64,000 nucleotides of DNA from Enterococcus silesiacus (GTDB taxonomy: Bacteria; Bacillota; Bacilli; Lactobacillales; Enterococcaceae), in the NCBI GenBank assembly GCA_001465115.1, contig CP013614.1, positions 930,001 to 994,000 of the forward strand. Direction: 5' to 3'. The translations under genes and the position numbers were made by a program. The notes beneath the pieces are model-generated. The model saw nothing but the letters and a program-made list of their open reading frames with translations. It had not been told where the DNA came from and did no database searches. Position 1 is the first letter of the stretch. Each line of letters starts with the position of its first letter. This document shows, one piece after another, positions 1 through 8,062 of the stretch.

Positions 1-602
<602 letters not shown>

Positions 603-616
603 ATGGAGGAACAAAG

Positions 617-1120
617 ATGAAGGGAATTATTTTAATTGGTTTTATGGGAGCAGGGAAAACAACAGTTGGAAAGCTAATTTCAGAGCAAACTGGCATGGAA
701 CATATTGATTTTGATGATAAAATAGTTGAAGAAATCGGCATGACGATTCAAGAATACTTTGATTTGCACGGAGAAGAAGCATTTAGAGAACGAGAAACAA
801 ACGTCTTGAAACGCTATCTAAACCATAACCAAGTTGTCTCAACTGGTGGTGGTATTGTAATGCGAGCAGAAAATAGAGCACTTTTAAAACAAATGGCACC
901 TGTTGTATATTTACAAACGAAACCAGAAGTCTTTATCCCAAGACTGAAACATGATCATACAACAGTTAGACCATTAGTTGTTTCAAAATCTCCAGAAGAA
1001 ATCCAGCAGGTTTTTGAGCCGCGCATTCCATTTTACGAGGAAAGTGCCAGTTTAATTGTGGAAACAGACGATCGGACACCCGAGGAGATCGTAAATGAAA
1101 TCTTAGAGAATATTAAGTAG
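617..1120 (+). CDS. aroK: Shikimate kinase
   Basis: It phosphorylates shikimate with ATP, the step just before EPSP synthase. The 167-residue product has a Walker A loop (GFMGAGKTT, residues 8-16), an acidic DFDDKIV segment with the shikimate-binding Asp, an FRERE arginine, an STGGGIV loop, and an RPLV arginine in the lid region. The start is an ATG preceded by a GGAGG at 604-608. Only 14 bases separate it from aroA, and pheA starts 8 bases after its stop, so all three form one aromatic amino-acid operon. Length is typical of the family. Confidence 0.96.
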   Translation: MKGIILIGFMGAGKTTVGKLISEQTGMEHIDFDDKIVEEIGMTIQEYFDLHGEEAFRERETNVLKRYLNHNQVVSTGGGIVMRAENRALLKQMAPVVYLQTKPEVFIPRLKHDHTTVRPLVVSKSPEEIQQVFEPRIPFYEESASLIVETDDRTPEEIVNEILENIK

Positions 1121-1128
1121 GTGAGTCA

Positions 1129-1977
1129 ATGAAAGTCGGTTTTTTAGGACCAGAAGCTTCTTTCACGCATAATGCCGCAAGAACAGCTTTTCCAAATGAA
1201 GAATTGATTCCTTACCATTCAATTCCAGCCTGTATCAAAGCTGTTGAATTTGGAGAGGTTGATTTAGGGGTCGTTCCGATTGAAAACACGATTGAAGGTT
1301 CCGTCAATACAACTGTCGATTATCTTTTCCATCAAACATCGATTCCAGTAGGGGCAGAAATCGTTCTACCAATCTATCAACAATTAATGGTAGCACAAAA
1401 CAACAAAGAAACTTGGTTGGCAACAACAAAAATTTTATCGCATCCACAAGCCTTAGCCCAGTCTCAAGAATTTATTCGCCAACATTTTCCAATGGCAGAA
1501 CTTGAAGCAACACCTTCAACTGCGTATGCAGCAAGTTTTGTCGCTAATCATCCAGAGCAAAAAATCGCAGCGATTGCACCAAAGTTATCAGCAAAGACAT
1601 ATAATCTTGAAATTGTTGGAAAAGATATTCAAGATGTAGCGATCAATCAAACGCGTTTTTGGGTGTTAGGGGCTGACAAAGTCGATTTACCGATTATAGC
1701 CAATGATCAAAAGCTGACAATCGCTTTGACGATGCCTGATAATATGCCGGGTGCTTTGCATAAAGCCTTATCTGCATTTAGTTGGCGAGAAATTGATTTA
1801 AGCAAAATCGAATCACGGCCGTTAAAAACAACTTTAGGAGAATACTTTTTTTTGATCGATATCAATGGTCAAAAACCGCAGCAACTAATAGAAAACGCAT
1901 TAGAAGAAATACGTTTAATGGGTGGGGCAGTTAAAATATTCGGAAATTATGCGGTCCATCCAATCAGCGGAGTATAA
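1129..1977 (+). CDS. pheA: Prephenate dehydratase
   Basis: It converts prephenate to phenylpyruvate, committing chorismate to phenylalanine. The 282-residue protein is the monofunctional Gram-positive type: a periplasmic-binding-like catalytic domain (about 1-180) and a C-terminal ACT domain (about 195-275). The catalytic TRF motif is at 175-177. The ACT phenylalanine-binding motifs GALH (208-211) and ESRP (228-231) are intact, so feedback inhibition by phenylalanine is expected. It is the last gene of the aroA-aroK-pheA run. A short G-U-containing hairpin followed by a T-run overlaps the stop region. Confidence 0.96.
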   Translation: MKVGFLGPEASFTHNAARTAFPNEELIPYHSIPACIKAVEFGEVDLGVVPIENTIEGSVNTTVDYLFHQTSIPVGAEIVLPIYQQLMVAQNNKETWLATTKILSHPQALAQSQEFIRQHFPMAELEATPSTAYAASFVANHPEQKIAAIAPKLSAKTYNLEIVGKDIQDVAINQTRFWVLGADKVDLPIIANDQKLTIALTMPDNMPGALHKALSAFSWREIDLSKIESRPLKTTLGEYFFLIDINGQKPQQLIENALEEIRLMGGAVKIFGNYAVHPISGV

Positions 1978-2004
1978 AGATCTGAAAAGGTCTTTTTATT
2001 TTTT
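1978..2004 (+). terminator. Weak intrinsic terminator after pheA
   Basis: A 5-bp stem (AGATC with GGTCT, one G-U pair) is followed by a T-rich run starting directly after the pheA stop codon. It is short, so partial read-through into the LCP gene is possible. Confidence 0.45.
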
Positions 2005-2088
2005 GTTAAATTTCAGCTATATAATAGGATTTTTTCGTAAAATAAGGTATGCTTATAGCTGTTGTTAATTTAGAGTGAGGTGGAAATA

Positions 2089-3234
2089 ATGAGCCGAGTG
2101 GATCGTTATAAACATATACATGACAAAGCAAAACCAGTAGAAGAAAAAAAAGGCTTTAATCCGAGAAAAGAAAAAAATCATTCTACAGAACCAGATAATA
2201 GCTATTATCAAGAACAAGAATGGCAAACCGAAAAAGAACCAACACTAGAGAGTAATTCCACTGTTAATCAGTCTGAGCCTGACCAAAAACCTAAACAATT
2301 TTTGAAAAAAGAAAAGCAACCCAAGAAGCCCAGAAAAAAGAGACGATTTAGTTGGCCTAAAAGAATTATTTTATTTATTGTTTTATTGTTGGTGTTAGCA
2401 GTTGGCTTCTTTTTTAAAGGGAAATTTTATGCGGAAAATGATAACTCATTACCTAAAGAAGCGCTTGAAACATTTAATGGCGTGAAGAGTGCCAATGGGG
2501 CTAATAATATTTTGATTTTAGGTAGCGATACCAGAGGAGACGATGCTGGTCGGGCAGATACAATTATGGTTCTGCAATTGGACGGTCCTTCGAAGAAACC
2601 TAAACTAATCTCATTTATGCGGGATACTTTTGTTGATATTCCGGGTTATGATGCAAATAAAATCAACTCAGCTTATGCATTGGGTGGAGCAGATTTAGTG
2701 CGCCAAACCTTGGCTGAAAATTTTAATATTCAATGTAGATATTACGCTAAAGTCGATTTTCAATCGTTCGAAAAAATTGTTGACTCTATGTTTCCAAGTG
2801 GTGTTAAGATCGATGCTGAAAAAGATTTGAATCTTGATGGGGTCGATATTGCAAAAGGCAGTCAAAAAATGGATGGGCATACGCTTTTACAATATTCCCG
2901 TTTTAGAATGGATGAAGAAGGCGATTTTGGTCGTGTTCGTCGTCAGCAACAAGTAATGACGGCCGTTATGGGTCAATTGAAAAATCCGTTAGCATTGCTT
3001 CGGACACCAGAATCTTTGGGCCGTTTAGTTGGATATATGTCTACAGACGTTCCGACAACCTTTATGTTGAGTAACGGTCCTTCTTTAATGCTGAAAGGCA
3101 GCAGCGGAATTGAACGCTTGACCGTTCCAGTAGAAGGCTCTTGGAGTAATGGAGAATCAGCTTATGCTGGTAGTATCCTTGAAATTGATTTAGATATGAA
3201 TCGATCAGCAGTTCAAAATTTTCTTGATCAATAA
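2089..3234 (+). CDS. LytR-CpsA-Psr (LCP) family wall-polymer ligase
   Basis: LCP proteins transfer undecaprenyl-linked anionic polymers (teichoic acid or capsule-like polysaccharides) to peptidoglycan outside the membrane. The product has a Lys/Glu-rich cytoplasmic N-terminus (~85 residues), one transmembrane helix (near residues 90-107) and the extracellular LCP domain. That domain shows ILGSDTRGDDAGRADTIM, FMRDTFVDIPG with the conserved Arg, and the YSRFRMDEEGDFGRVRRQQQ block with the lipid-phosphate-binding arginines. I chose ATG 2089 because GTGAGGTGG (2075-2083) sits at proper spacing; the upstream GTG at 2080 overlaps that site. The E. faecalis equivalent was historically called Psr. 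Which polymer it ligates cannot be told from sequence. Confidence 0.9.
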   Translation: MSRVDRYKHIHDKAKPVEEKKGFNPRKEKNHSTEPDNSYYQEQEWQTEKEPTLESNSTVNQSEPDQKPKQFLKKEKQPKKPRKKRRFSWPKRIILFIVLLLVLAVGFFFKGKFYAENDNSLPKEALETFNGVKSANGANNILILGSDTRGDDAGRADTIMVLQLDGPSKKPKLISFMRDTFVDIPGYDANKINSAYALGGADLVRQTLAENFNIQCRYYAKVDFQSFEKIVDSMFPSGVKIDAEKDLNLDGVDIAKGSQKMDGHTLLQYSRFRMDEEGDFGRVRRQQQVMTAVMGQLKNPLALLRTPESLGRLVGYMSTDVPTTFMLSNGPSLMLKGSSGIERLTVPVEGSWSNGESAYAGSILEIDLDMNRSAVQNFLDQ

Positions 3235-3249
3235 GTATTTTATTTAAAT

Positions 3250-3277
3250 TTGTACAGACTTATGCTATATTTATAAT
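3250..3277 (+). promoter_or_regulatory. Predicted sigma-A promoter of the degV gene
   Basis: TTGTAC at 3250-3255 is followed after a 16-nt spacer by a perfect TATAAT at 3272-3277, about 32 bases before the degV start. Confidence 0.6.
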
Positions 3278-3309
3278 ATCGTGTAAATTTAGTGAAACGA
3301 GGTTACAAA

Positions 3310-4158
3310 ATGAAAATTGCTATTGTAACAGATAGTACGGCATATTTACCTGATCGAATCAAGAACGCGCCTAATCTGTTTGTTATTCCTATCCCAGTTA
3401 TTTTAGATGGTAGGATATATAACGAAGGAATCGATATTGAAGCTGACCAATATTACAGCTTGTTGAATAGTAGTAATGAGTTTCCGACAACTTCTCAACC
3501 TGCCTTAGGTGAAGTCATCGAACTGTATAAAGAAATCAAAGCTAAGGGATATGATACAATTATTAGCATCCATCTTTCGTCTGGAATTTCTGGTTTTGTG
3601 AATACATTATTCTCATTGACAGATTCGATCGACGGAGTAACACTGTATCCCTATGATTCTAAAATCACAAGTGTTCCAATGGGACATATGGTTGAGGCTG
3701 CTTTGGATCTGGTGAACGAAAATGCTAGCCTAGAAGATATTTTTGCTAAGTTAGATGTCATCAGAGATAATACCTATGCTTATCTAATTGTTGAAGATTT
3801 AAACAATTTAGTGCGCGGTGGACGACTAACAAATGGCGCAGCTTTAATTGCTGGTTTGTTGAAGATCAAACCGATTTTGACCTTTGAAGATGGTAAGATT
3901 GTTCTATTTGAAAAAATTCGCTCAACGAAAAAAGCTTTTGCCCGTGCAGAAGAAATCATAGGCAAACGAGATAAAGAAATCGGTCTTCCAGTTAAATTAT
4001 ATGTGATCCATGCAAATAATTTAGTGGTTGCTGAAGAAGAAAAGGCTAAGCTCCAAGCGAAATACCCAGAAGCAATTATTGAAATTGGTCATTTTAATCC
4101 TGTTATTGGTACTCATTTAGGTGAAAAAGCCATTGCTCTTTGTATTTCAGCGCAATGA
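3310..4158 (+). CDS. DegV family fatty-acid-binding protein (FakB-like)
   Basis: DegV/FakB proteins hold a fatty acid and present it to the FakA kinase, which makes acyl-phosphate for phospholipid synthesis. The 282-residue protein begins MKIAIVTDSTAYLP and has the TTSQPALGE ligand-binding stretch, the SIHLSSGISG loop that contacts the carboxylate, and the LVRGGRLTNG motif. The start is ATG 3310 with CGAGG just upstream; the in-frame GTG at 3292 lacks a ribosome site. It appears monocistronic, with its own promoter and a strong terminator. Enterococci carry several DegV paralogues; which one this is, and its lipid preference, cannot be decided here. Confidence 0.9.
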   Translation: MKIAIVTDSTAYLPDRIKNAPNLFVIPIPVILDGRIYNEGIDIEADQYYSLLNSSNEFPTTSQPALGEVIELYKEIKAKGYDTIISIHLSSGISGFVNTLFSLTDSIDGVTLYPYDSKITSVPMGHMVEAALDLVNENASLEDIFAKLDVIRDNTYAYLIVEDLNNLVRGGRLTNGAALIAGLLKIKPILTFEDGKIVLFEKIRSTKKAFARAEEIIGKRDKEIGLPVKLYVIHANNLVVAEEEKAKLQAKYPEAIIEIGHFNPVIGTHLGEKAIALCISAQ

Positions 4159-4165
4159 TCGACAT

Positions 4166-4207
4166 AAAGATGAAACAAAGCTGTTTTTCAGTTTTTGTTT
4201 CATCTTT
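4166..4207 (+). terminator. Intrinsic terminator after degV
   Basis: A perfect 14-bp inverted repeat (4166-4179 with 4194-4207) encloses a 14-nt T-rich loop and runs into an A/T tail. Confidence 0.85.
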
Positions 4208-4251
4208 TATTTCATCCTTTATATAGGTAGCTTTGAATATCAGAATCTGAT

Positions 4252-4525
4252 ATGCTACAAAAACAAGGAGATGTCATTCTGCTAACCATTGTAAAACATG
4301 AGATGCATCATGTTGGCTCTTCAATAGTTGGATTGGACAATAACTTTGAAGCGTATGCCAAGTCTACGGATATTGAAAATTTCGATTGTGGTCTTCCGTT
4401 TGTCAATAGTATGGTCAATGCTTTAGAAAACTCAATCACTGGAAAGAAAAAGTTATCTTAATTTGTAGTCAGAATGGTACTCCATTAGCCACCTATGCAA
4501 GTGAAAAGGTCTAAATGTACCAAAA
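4252..4525 (+). pseudogene. Frameshifted remnant of an unrecognised gene
   Basis: The frame open from 4252 gives 69 residues ending SITGKKKLS. One base shift at the A-run near 4442-4450 lets the reading continue in the next frame as KVILICSQNGTPLATYASEKV up to the TAA ending near 4514. The joined peptide (~90 residues) reads like the folded C-terminal part of an enzyme. There is no convincing ribosome site at the first ATG, and no N-terminal domain upstream, only the degV terminator and a small palindrome at 4237-4253. I do not recognise the family. It could instead be a short genuine ORF, but the smooth continuation in the other frame argues for decay. Confidence 0.45.
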
Positions 4526-4733
4526 AGCATTGGACTGTTGAGCGATGGGAAAAACTTATTTATTTATAGATGTGATTATACGATTTATGGTACAGAGCTT
4601 TTGAAAAATTAAAGATCTTCGTATAGTTCAACTTAAAAGAAATAGTGTGTTACAATAACAAATAAATCATAGCTTTTTATCTAAATTTGATAAAAAATAA
4701 CAATTCGATAGTCATTTCCCTTTAAAAGTAAGG

Positions 4734-4739
4734 TATACT
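4734..4739 (+). promoter_or_regulatory. Possible -10 element upstream of a small gene
   Basis: TATACT lies 25 bases before the GTG start at 4764. No good -35 is present at the expected distance, so this is tentative. Confidence 0.3.
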
Positions 4740-4763
4740 TAAAGAAAAAAGGAGGGCGAGTGG

Positions 4764-4955
4764 GTGAGTCTAGCAGAAGAACGCTTACAAAAAGAAAAAA
4801 TGAAACAAGTTCAACTACTCGCAGCATATTATCAAGTAGTGAATCGTCTGCCCCTTGGTGTTAAGAGAGATCAGATGATTCGTGATATATTAGCTTGTAA
4901 AGATAAAATAAAAAAGATCAATCAACAATTAACAGAGCTGAATAAAAAGGACTAG
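4764..4955 (+). CDS. Small hypothetical coiled-coil protein
   Basis: A 63-residue, Lys/Gln-rich soluble protein with heptad-like spacing across most of its length; no signal peptide or membrane segment. The GTG start at 4764 is supported by a strong GGAGG at 4751-4755. I do not recognise a family. Two further small unknown genes and an antiporter follow on the same strand, each with its own ribosome site and with gaps of 75-130 bases. The good ribosome site and codon use make it a probable real gene; its function is unknown. Confidence 0.6.
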   Translation: MSLAEERLQKEKMKQVQLLAAYYQVVNRLPLGVKRDQMIRDILACKDKIKKINQQLTELNKKD

Positions 4956-5030
4956 TATAGAGTGCAGTCTGTTAACTTAAGTGTCCATACGTCCCAAAAT
5001 AGAAAATTTCAGTTATAAAAGGAGCCCGTT

Positions 5031-5513
5031 GTGATAATCGATTTTTTTACAGTGTTACTCACAGCTTTTGTTGTGATTTTGTATATTTATTTAATTTTAG
5101 TAAGAAAAAGCATCCTGATCAAGAGCGTTAAAAGAAGAGCGATTTACGGTATAATCGGCGGTTTAAGTTTGCTGATTTTGATTACTATTACTAGCTCTGA
5201 TCAAACCACTGACCAAATAATTCGTGGTGGATTATCGATTTTACTTGTTATGAGTTTTTTATTAGACTCAAAAGGTCTTGCAGATGACCGGCTTATTCTA
5301 GGACCATTTGACAAGAATGGTGTGATGTATCAGGATATTGACAAGATGGCATTATTATTAAAGAAAAAAGAAATCCGGTTAAATTATTTCAAAGACGGTC
5401 GACGTGGGCCCATGATGAAATTCTCTATACCACTAGAAGATTTGTTGGCCTTTCTTTCTGGACGTCTGAATGAAGAAACTGAAATCAGTATCTTAGTTGA
5501 AGAGGACCAATGA
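5031..5513 (+). CDS. Hypothetical membrane protein with three N-terminal helices
   Basis: The 160-residue product has three hydrophobic segments (about 2-23, 38-54 and 64-80), followed by a soluble C-terminal half with alternating beta-like stretches (RLILGPFDKNGVMYQDIDK, IRLNYFKDGRRGPMMKF). The soluble part resembles a small PH-like fold, but this is an impression only. Translation starts at GTG 5031 with GGAG ten bases upstream. No catalytic motif is visible and I cannot assign a family. It stands between two small unknown genes and may be transcribed with the preceding one. Confidence 0.6.
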   Translation: MIIDFFTVLLTAFVVILYIYLILVRKSILIKSVKRRAIYGIIGGLSLLILITITSSDQTTDQIIRGGLSILLVMSFLLDSKGLADDRLILGPFDKNGVMYQDIDKMALLLKKKEIRLNYFKDGRRGPMMKFSIPLEDLLAFLSGRLNEETEISILVEEDQ

Positions 5514-5604
5514 GTGGTAGGTAAATGAATAGTGCGTCATAAATCGTATTCATAAGATTTTTTTTAAAGAATAGTCAATTTTAGTAGGTATTTCTTAAAC
5601 TGTT

Positions 5605-5613
5605 TGCTATAAT
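5605..5613 (+). promoter_or_regulatory. Extended -10 promoter before a 92-codon gene
   Basis: TGC directly precedes a perfect TATAAT (5608-5613), an extended -10 arrangement. The -35 region is poor, as is common for this class. The ATG at 5612 overlaps this box, so transcription would begin beyond it. Confidence 0.55.
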
Positions 5614-5644
5614 GTGCAGAGAAATTCTGAAAGGAAGTATTGTT

Positions 5645-5923
5645 GTGAATAAAGAAATAGAGCAACGAATAGCTGAGTTACGTGAAAAATACAAAGCATT
5701 ACCCCCAGAGAAAAAAGCTGAATGGGAACATCATATCAAAAAAAGAAACTTTTTGAATTATAAAAAAATCGAATTGATCAAATCAGAACTACTGCGATTA
5801 GAAGCACGCCGGGCGCAGTTAGAATTATGTGATAGAGAAAAAGAACTGGGTTTAATAGAGAAAAAAATTACCTGTAAAAAAGAAAAATTATTACGGTATT
5901 TAGGAAAACAACTCAATCAATAA
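5645..5923 (+). CDS. Hypothetical charged helical protein
   Basis: A 92-residue, highly charged protein (Lys, Glu, Arg) predicted to be almost entirely helical, with coiled-coil character. The open frame extends back to an ATG at 5612, but that codon lies inside the -10 box. The GTG at 5645 follows AAGGAAG (5631-5637) at good spacing, so I use it. No family is recognised. The next gene, an Na+/H+ antiporter, begins 19 bases downstream and is probably in the same transcript, which is the only clue to its role. Confidence 0.55.
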   Translation: MNKEIEQRIAELREKYKALPPEKKAEWEHHIKKRNFLNYKKIELIKSELLRLEARRAQLELCDREKELGLIEKKITCKKEKLLRYLGKQLNQ

Positions 5924-5942
5924 TAAATAAGGGGGATACGAG

Positions 5943-8006
5943 ATGGAGTTTGTTTATTTAATTATTGTATTTGTATTTGCTATAACATTTTCAAATGTCT
6001 TCAATCGAATCTTTCCAATCATTCCTTTGCCGATCATGCAAATAATTGTAGGTGTTTTAATTGGATTGACAGATATAGGTCGCGAAATTACATTTGAACC
6101 GGAAATATTTTTAGTGATGATCATTGCCCCGTTGCTGTTTAGGGAAGGGGAACGAAATGATATATCTGCCACTATGAAAAACTTTAGTGTGATTTTATTT
6201 TTAGCCTTTATCGGAGTTTTAATTACGTTAGTCAGTGTGGGTTGGGCTTTACATATAATTATTCCTGCTTTGCCGATCGCAGCCTGTTTTGCTTTAGGTG
6301 CAGCACTTGGACCTACAGATGCAGTGGCTGTAGGTTCTTTATCTGGAAAAATTCAGATACCGCCAAAAGCCATGCATATTTTAGAAGGCGAAGGACTAAT
6401 CAACGATGCTTCGGGCGTTACTGCTTTTCAATTTGCTTTAGCAGCGTTATTAACGGGTAGTTTTTCAGCAACAGATGCTGGCATCACTTTGATTGTGTCT
6501 AGTATTGGTGGCGCCATCGTCGGTGCTGTTCTAGTTATGATCAAACGCCAAGTCGTGATGATCTTAGAAAAAGCTTCAGCGAGGGATGTAACGGGGTATT
6601 TGTTATTAGAGTTACTATTGCCATTTTTAGCCTATATGGTTGCTGAACTTTTCCATGTTTCTGGAATTATTGCAGCAGTTGTTGCAGGAGTCATGCAAGC
6701 CGCAAGCTTTAAGAAGGTTTCATTGTTTGAAGCAGAACTTTCAAGTGTCTCAGAAAGCACGTGGGGAACCATAACGTTTACGTTGAACGCACTGGTTTTT
6801 CTATTTCTAGGCATTGAATTATCACAAGTTTTTTCACCTATTTGGAATAGTGAAACCTATTCCAATAGCTTTTTGATGGTCGTTATTTTAATTTTAAGCA
6901 TTACGTTGTTTGCAGCTCGTTTTCTTTCTATCGTACTGATTTATAGTGTGAAAAATGGTCTGAAAAATATTTGGCAGTCGATGAATGAGATGCTGATTTT
7001 AACCTTTGGCGGAGTCAAAGGAACTGTTAGTTTGGCAACGATTTTTATTTTGCCATTAACCATAAATGGTCAGGATTTTCCAGAGCGTTCGTTGCTTTTA
7101 TTTATTACTGCTTGTGTGATTTTAGTCACTTTGGTGGGGGGGATTTTAGTTCTGCCATTTTTAACAGAATCTGATGAAGTAGAAAGTTCAAATATTCAAG
7201 GAATTATTTTACTACAAGAAGTGATTGAGAGACTTAAACAGATAAACCAAGATGATCCCCACGTTGAAATGAACGTTGTCATAGAAAATTATCAGGATCG
7301 CGTCAAAGAGCTTTACACAGAGCAATTACCATCTGACCAACGGCAAGAAGTGCAAGAATTAAGAGCATTAGTTGTTTCGATTGAGCGAGATGGGTTGGAA
7401 GAGAGTTTTCGTCAAAAGGAAATTGGGATCGAGGGCTATCGTTTATATGAACGCTTGATTTCTAGAATGGAACGTTCTATAGCAAGACAATTATTATCAA
7501 TCATTGGTTTTTGGTTACTTTTTGTGCGCCAAATTATTGCCTTCTTTGTTCATCCAAAAATGTTATTTGCTAGAAAAGATGAGGAAAATCGACGAGAGTT
7601 TAAGAAGGAAGAATTAGAAAATGTTCGTCAGGTTTTCTTACAAAATACTGAAGTTATTTTGAAAAGTTTGGATAATTTAAAAGGGGTTTATGACGATGAA
7701 ATTATTCGCTTCTTTATTGAGGGCCGCTTGCAATTGGCGCAAAGGTTAGAAGATGGCACCTTTATTGATTCATTTATCGTTCGTTCTCAATCTAATTATG
7801 TTAAAGAACTTTTAATCGGCTATCAGGAAGAGAGAAAAGTGATCGATGAATATGAAACAACCGAAAAAATCTCTTCATTTGAAGCAAATGAATACCGAAA
7901 AAATGTTAATTTGTTAGAATCTTATTCGATTAATGATATTTCTGGTACTATTCCACTTAGAAAATTGACAAGAGAATTAAAAAAAGAAGCAGAGGAAGAA
8001 AACTAG
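5943..8006 (+). CDS. Na+/H+ antiporter, CPA1 (NhaP/NHE) family
   Basis: Cation:proton antiporter expected to expel Na+ (or K+) in exchange for H+, supporting pH and salt homeostasis. The N-terminal ~410 residues form about a dozen membrane segments. The CPA1 hallmarks are GPTDAVAV and EGEGLINDASG, which include the ion-binding aspartates. The last ~270 residues are soluble, with helical regulatory character typical of long bacterial CPA1 proteins. The ATG is preceded by AAGGGGGA. At 687 residues it is normal for this subfamily. It is not the CPA2-type NapA described from E. hirae. Ion specificity cannot be read from sequence. Confidence 0.9.
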   Translation: MEFVYLIIVFVFAITFSNVFNRIFPIIPLPIMQIIVGVLIGLTDIGREITFEPEIFLVMIIAPLLFREGERNDISATMKNFSVILFLAFIGVLITLVSVGWALHIIIPALPIAACFALGAALGPTDAVAVGSLSGKIQIPPKAMHILEGEGLINDASGVTAFQFALAALLTGSFSATDAGITLIVSSIGGAIVGAVLVMIKRQVVMILEKASARDVTGYLLLELLLPFLAYMVAELFHVSGIIAAVVAGVMQAASFKKVSLFEAELSSVSESTWGTITFTLNALVFLFLGIELSQVFSPIWNSETYSNSFLMVVILILSITLFAARFLSIVLIYSVKNGLKNIWQSMNEMLILTFGGVKGTVSLATIFILPLTINGQDFPERSLLLFITACVILVTLVGGILVLPFLTESDEVESSNIQGIILLQEVIERLKQINQDDPHVEMNVVIENYQDRVKELYTEQLPSDQRQEVQELRALVVSIERDGLEESFRQKEIGIEGYRLYERLISRMERSIARQLLSIIGFWLLFVRQIIAFFVHPKMLFARKDEENRREFKKEELENVRQVFLQNTEVILKSLDNLKGVYDDEIIRFFIEGRLQLAQRLEDGTFIDSFIVRSQSNYVKELLIGYQEERKVIDEYETTEKISSFEANEYRKNVNLLESYSINDISGTIPLRKLTRELKKEAEEEN

Positions 8007-8020
8007 CTTCTTTTTTTTAC
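7981..8020 (+). terminator. Intrinsic terminator overlapping the antiporter stop
   Basis: The 10-bp arms 7981-7990 and 8006-8015 pair perfectly around a 15-nt loop and run into a T-tract. The left arm is inside the last codons of the antiporter gene. Confidence 0.75.
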
Positions 8021-8062
8021 TATTTTTTGATACAATAAGCAAGATGAAAAGGGCGTGAACAT

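Noticed and set aside
5612-5644. ATG 5612 as start of the 92-codon gene
   Set aside because: It overlaps a perfect extended -10 box; the GTG at 5645 has a proper ribosome site.
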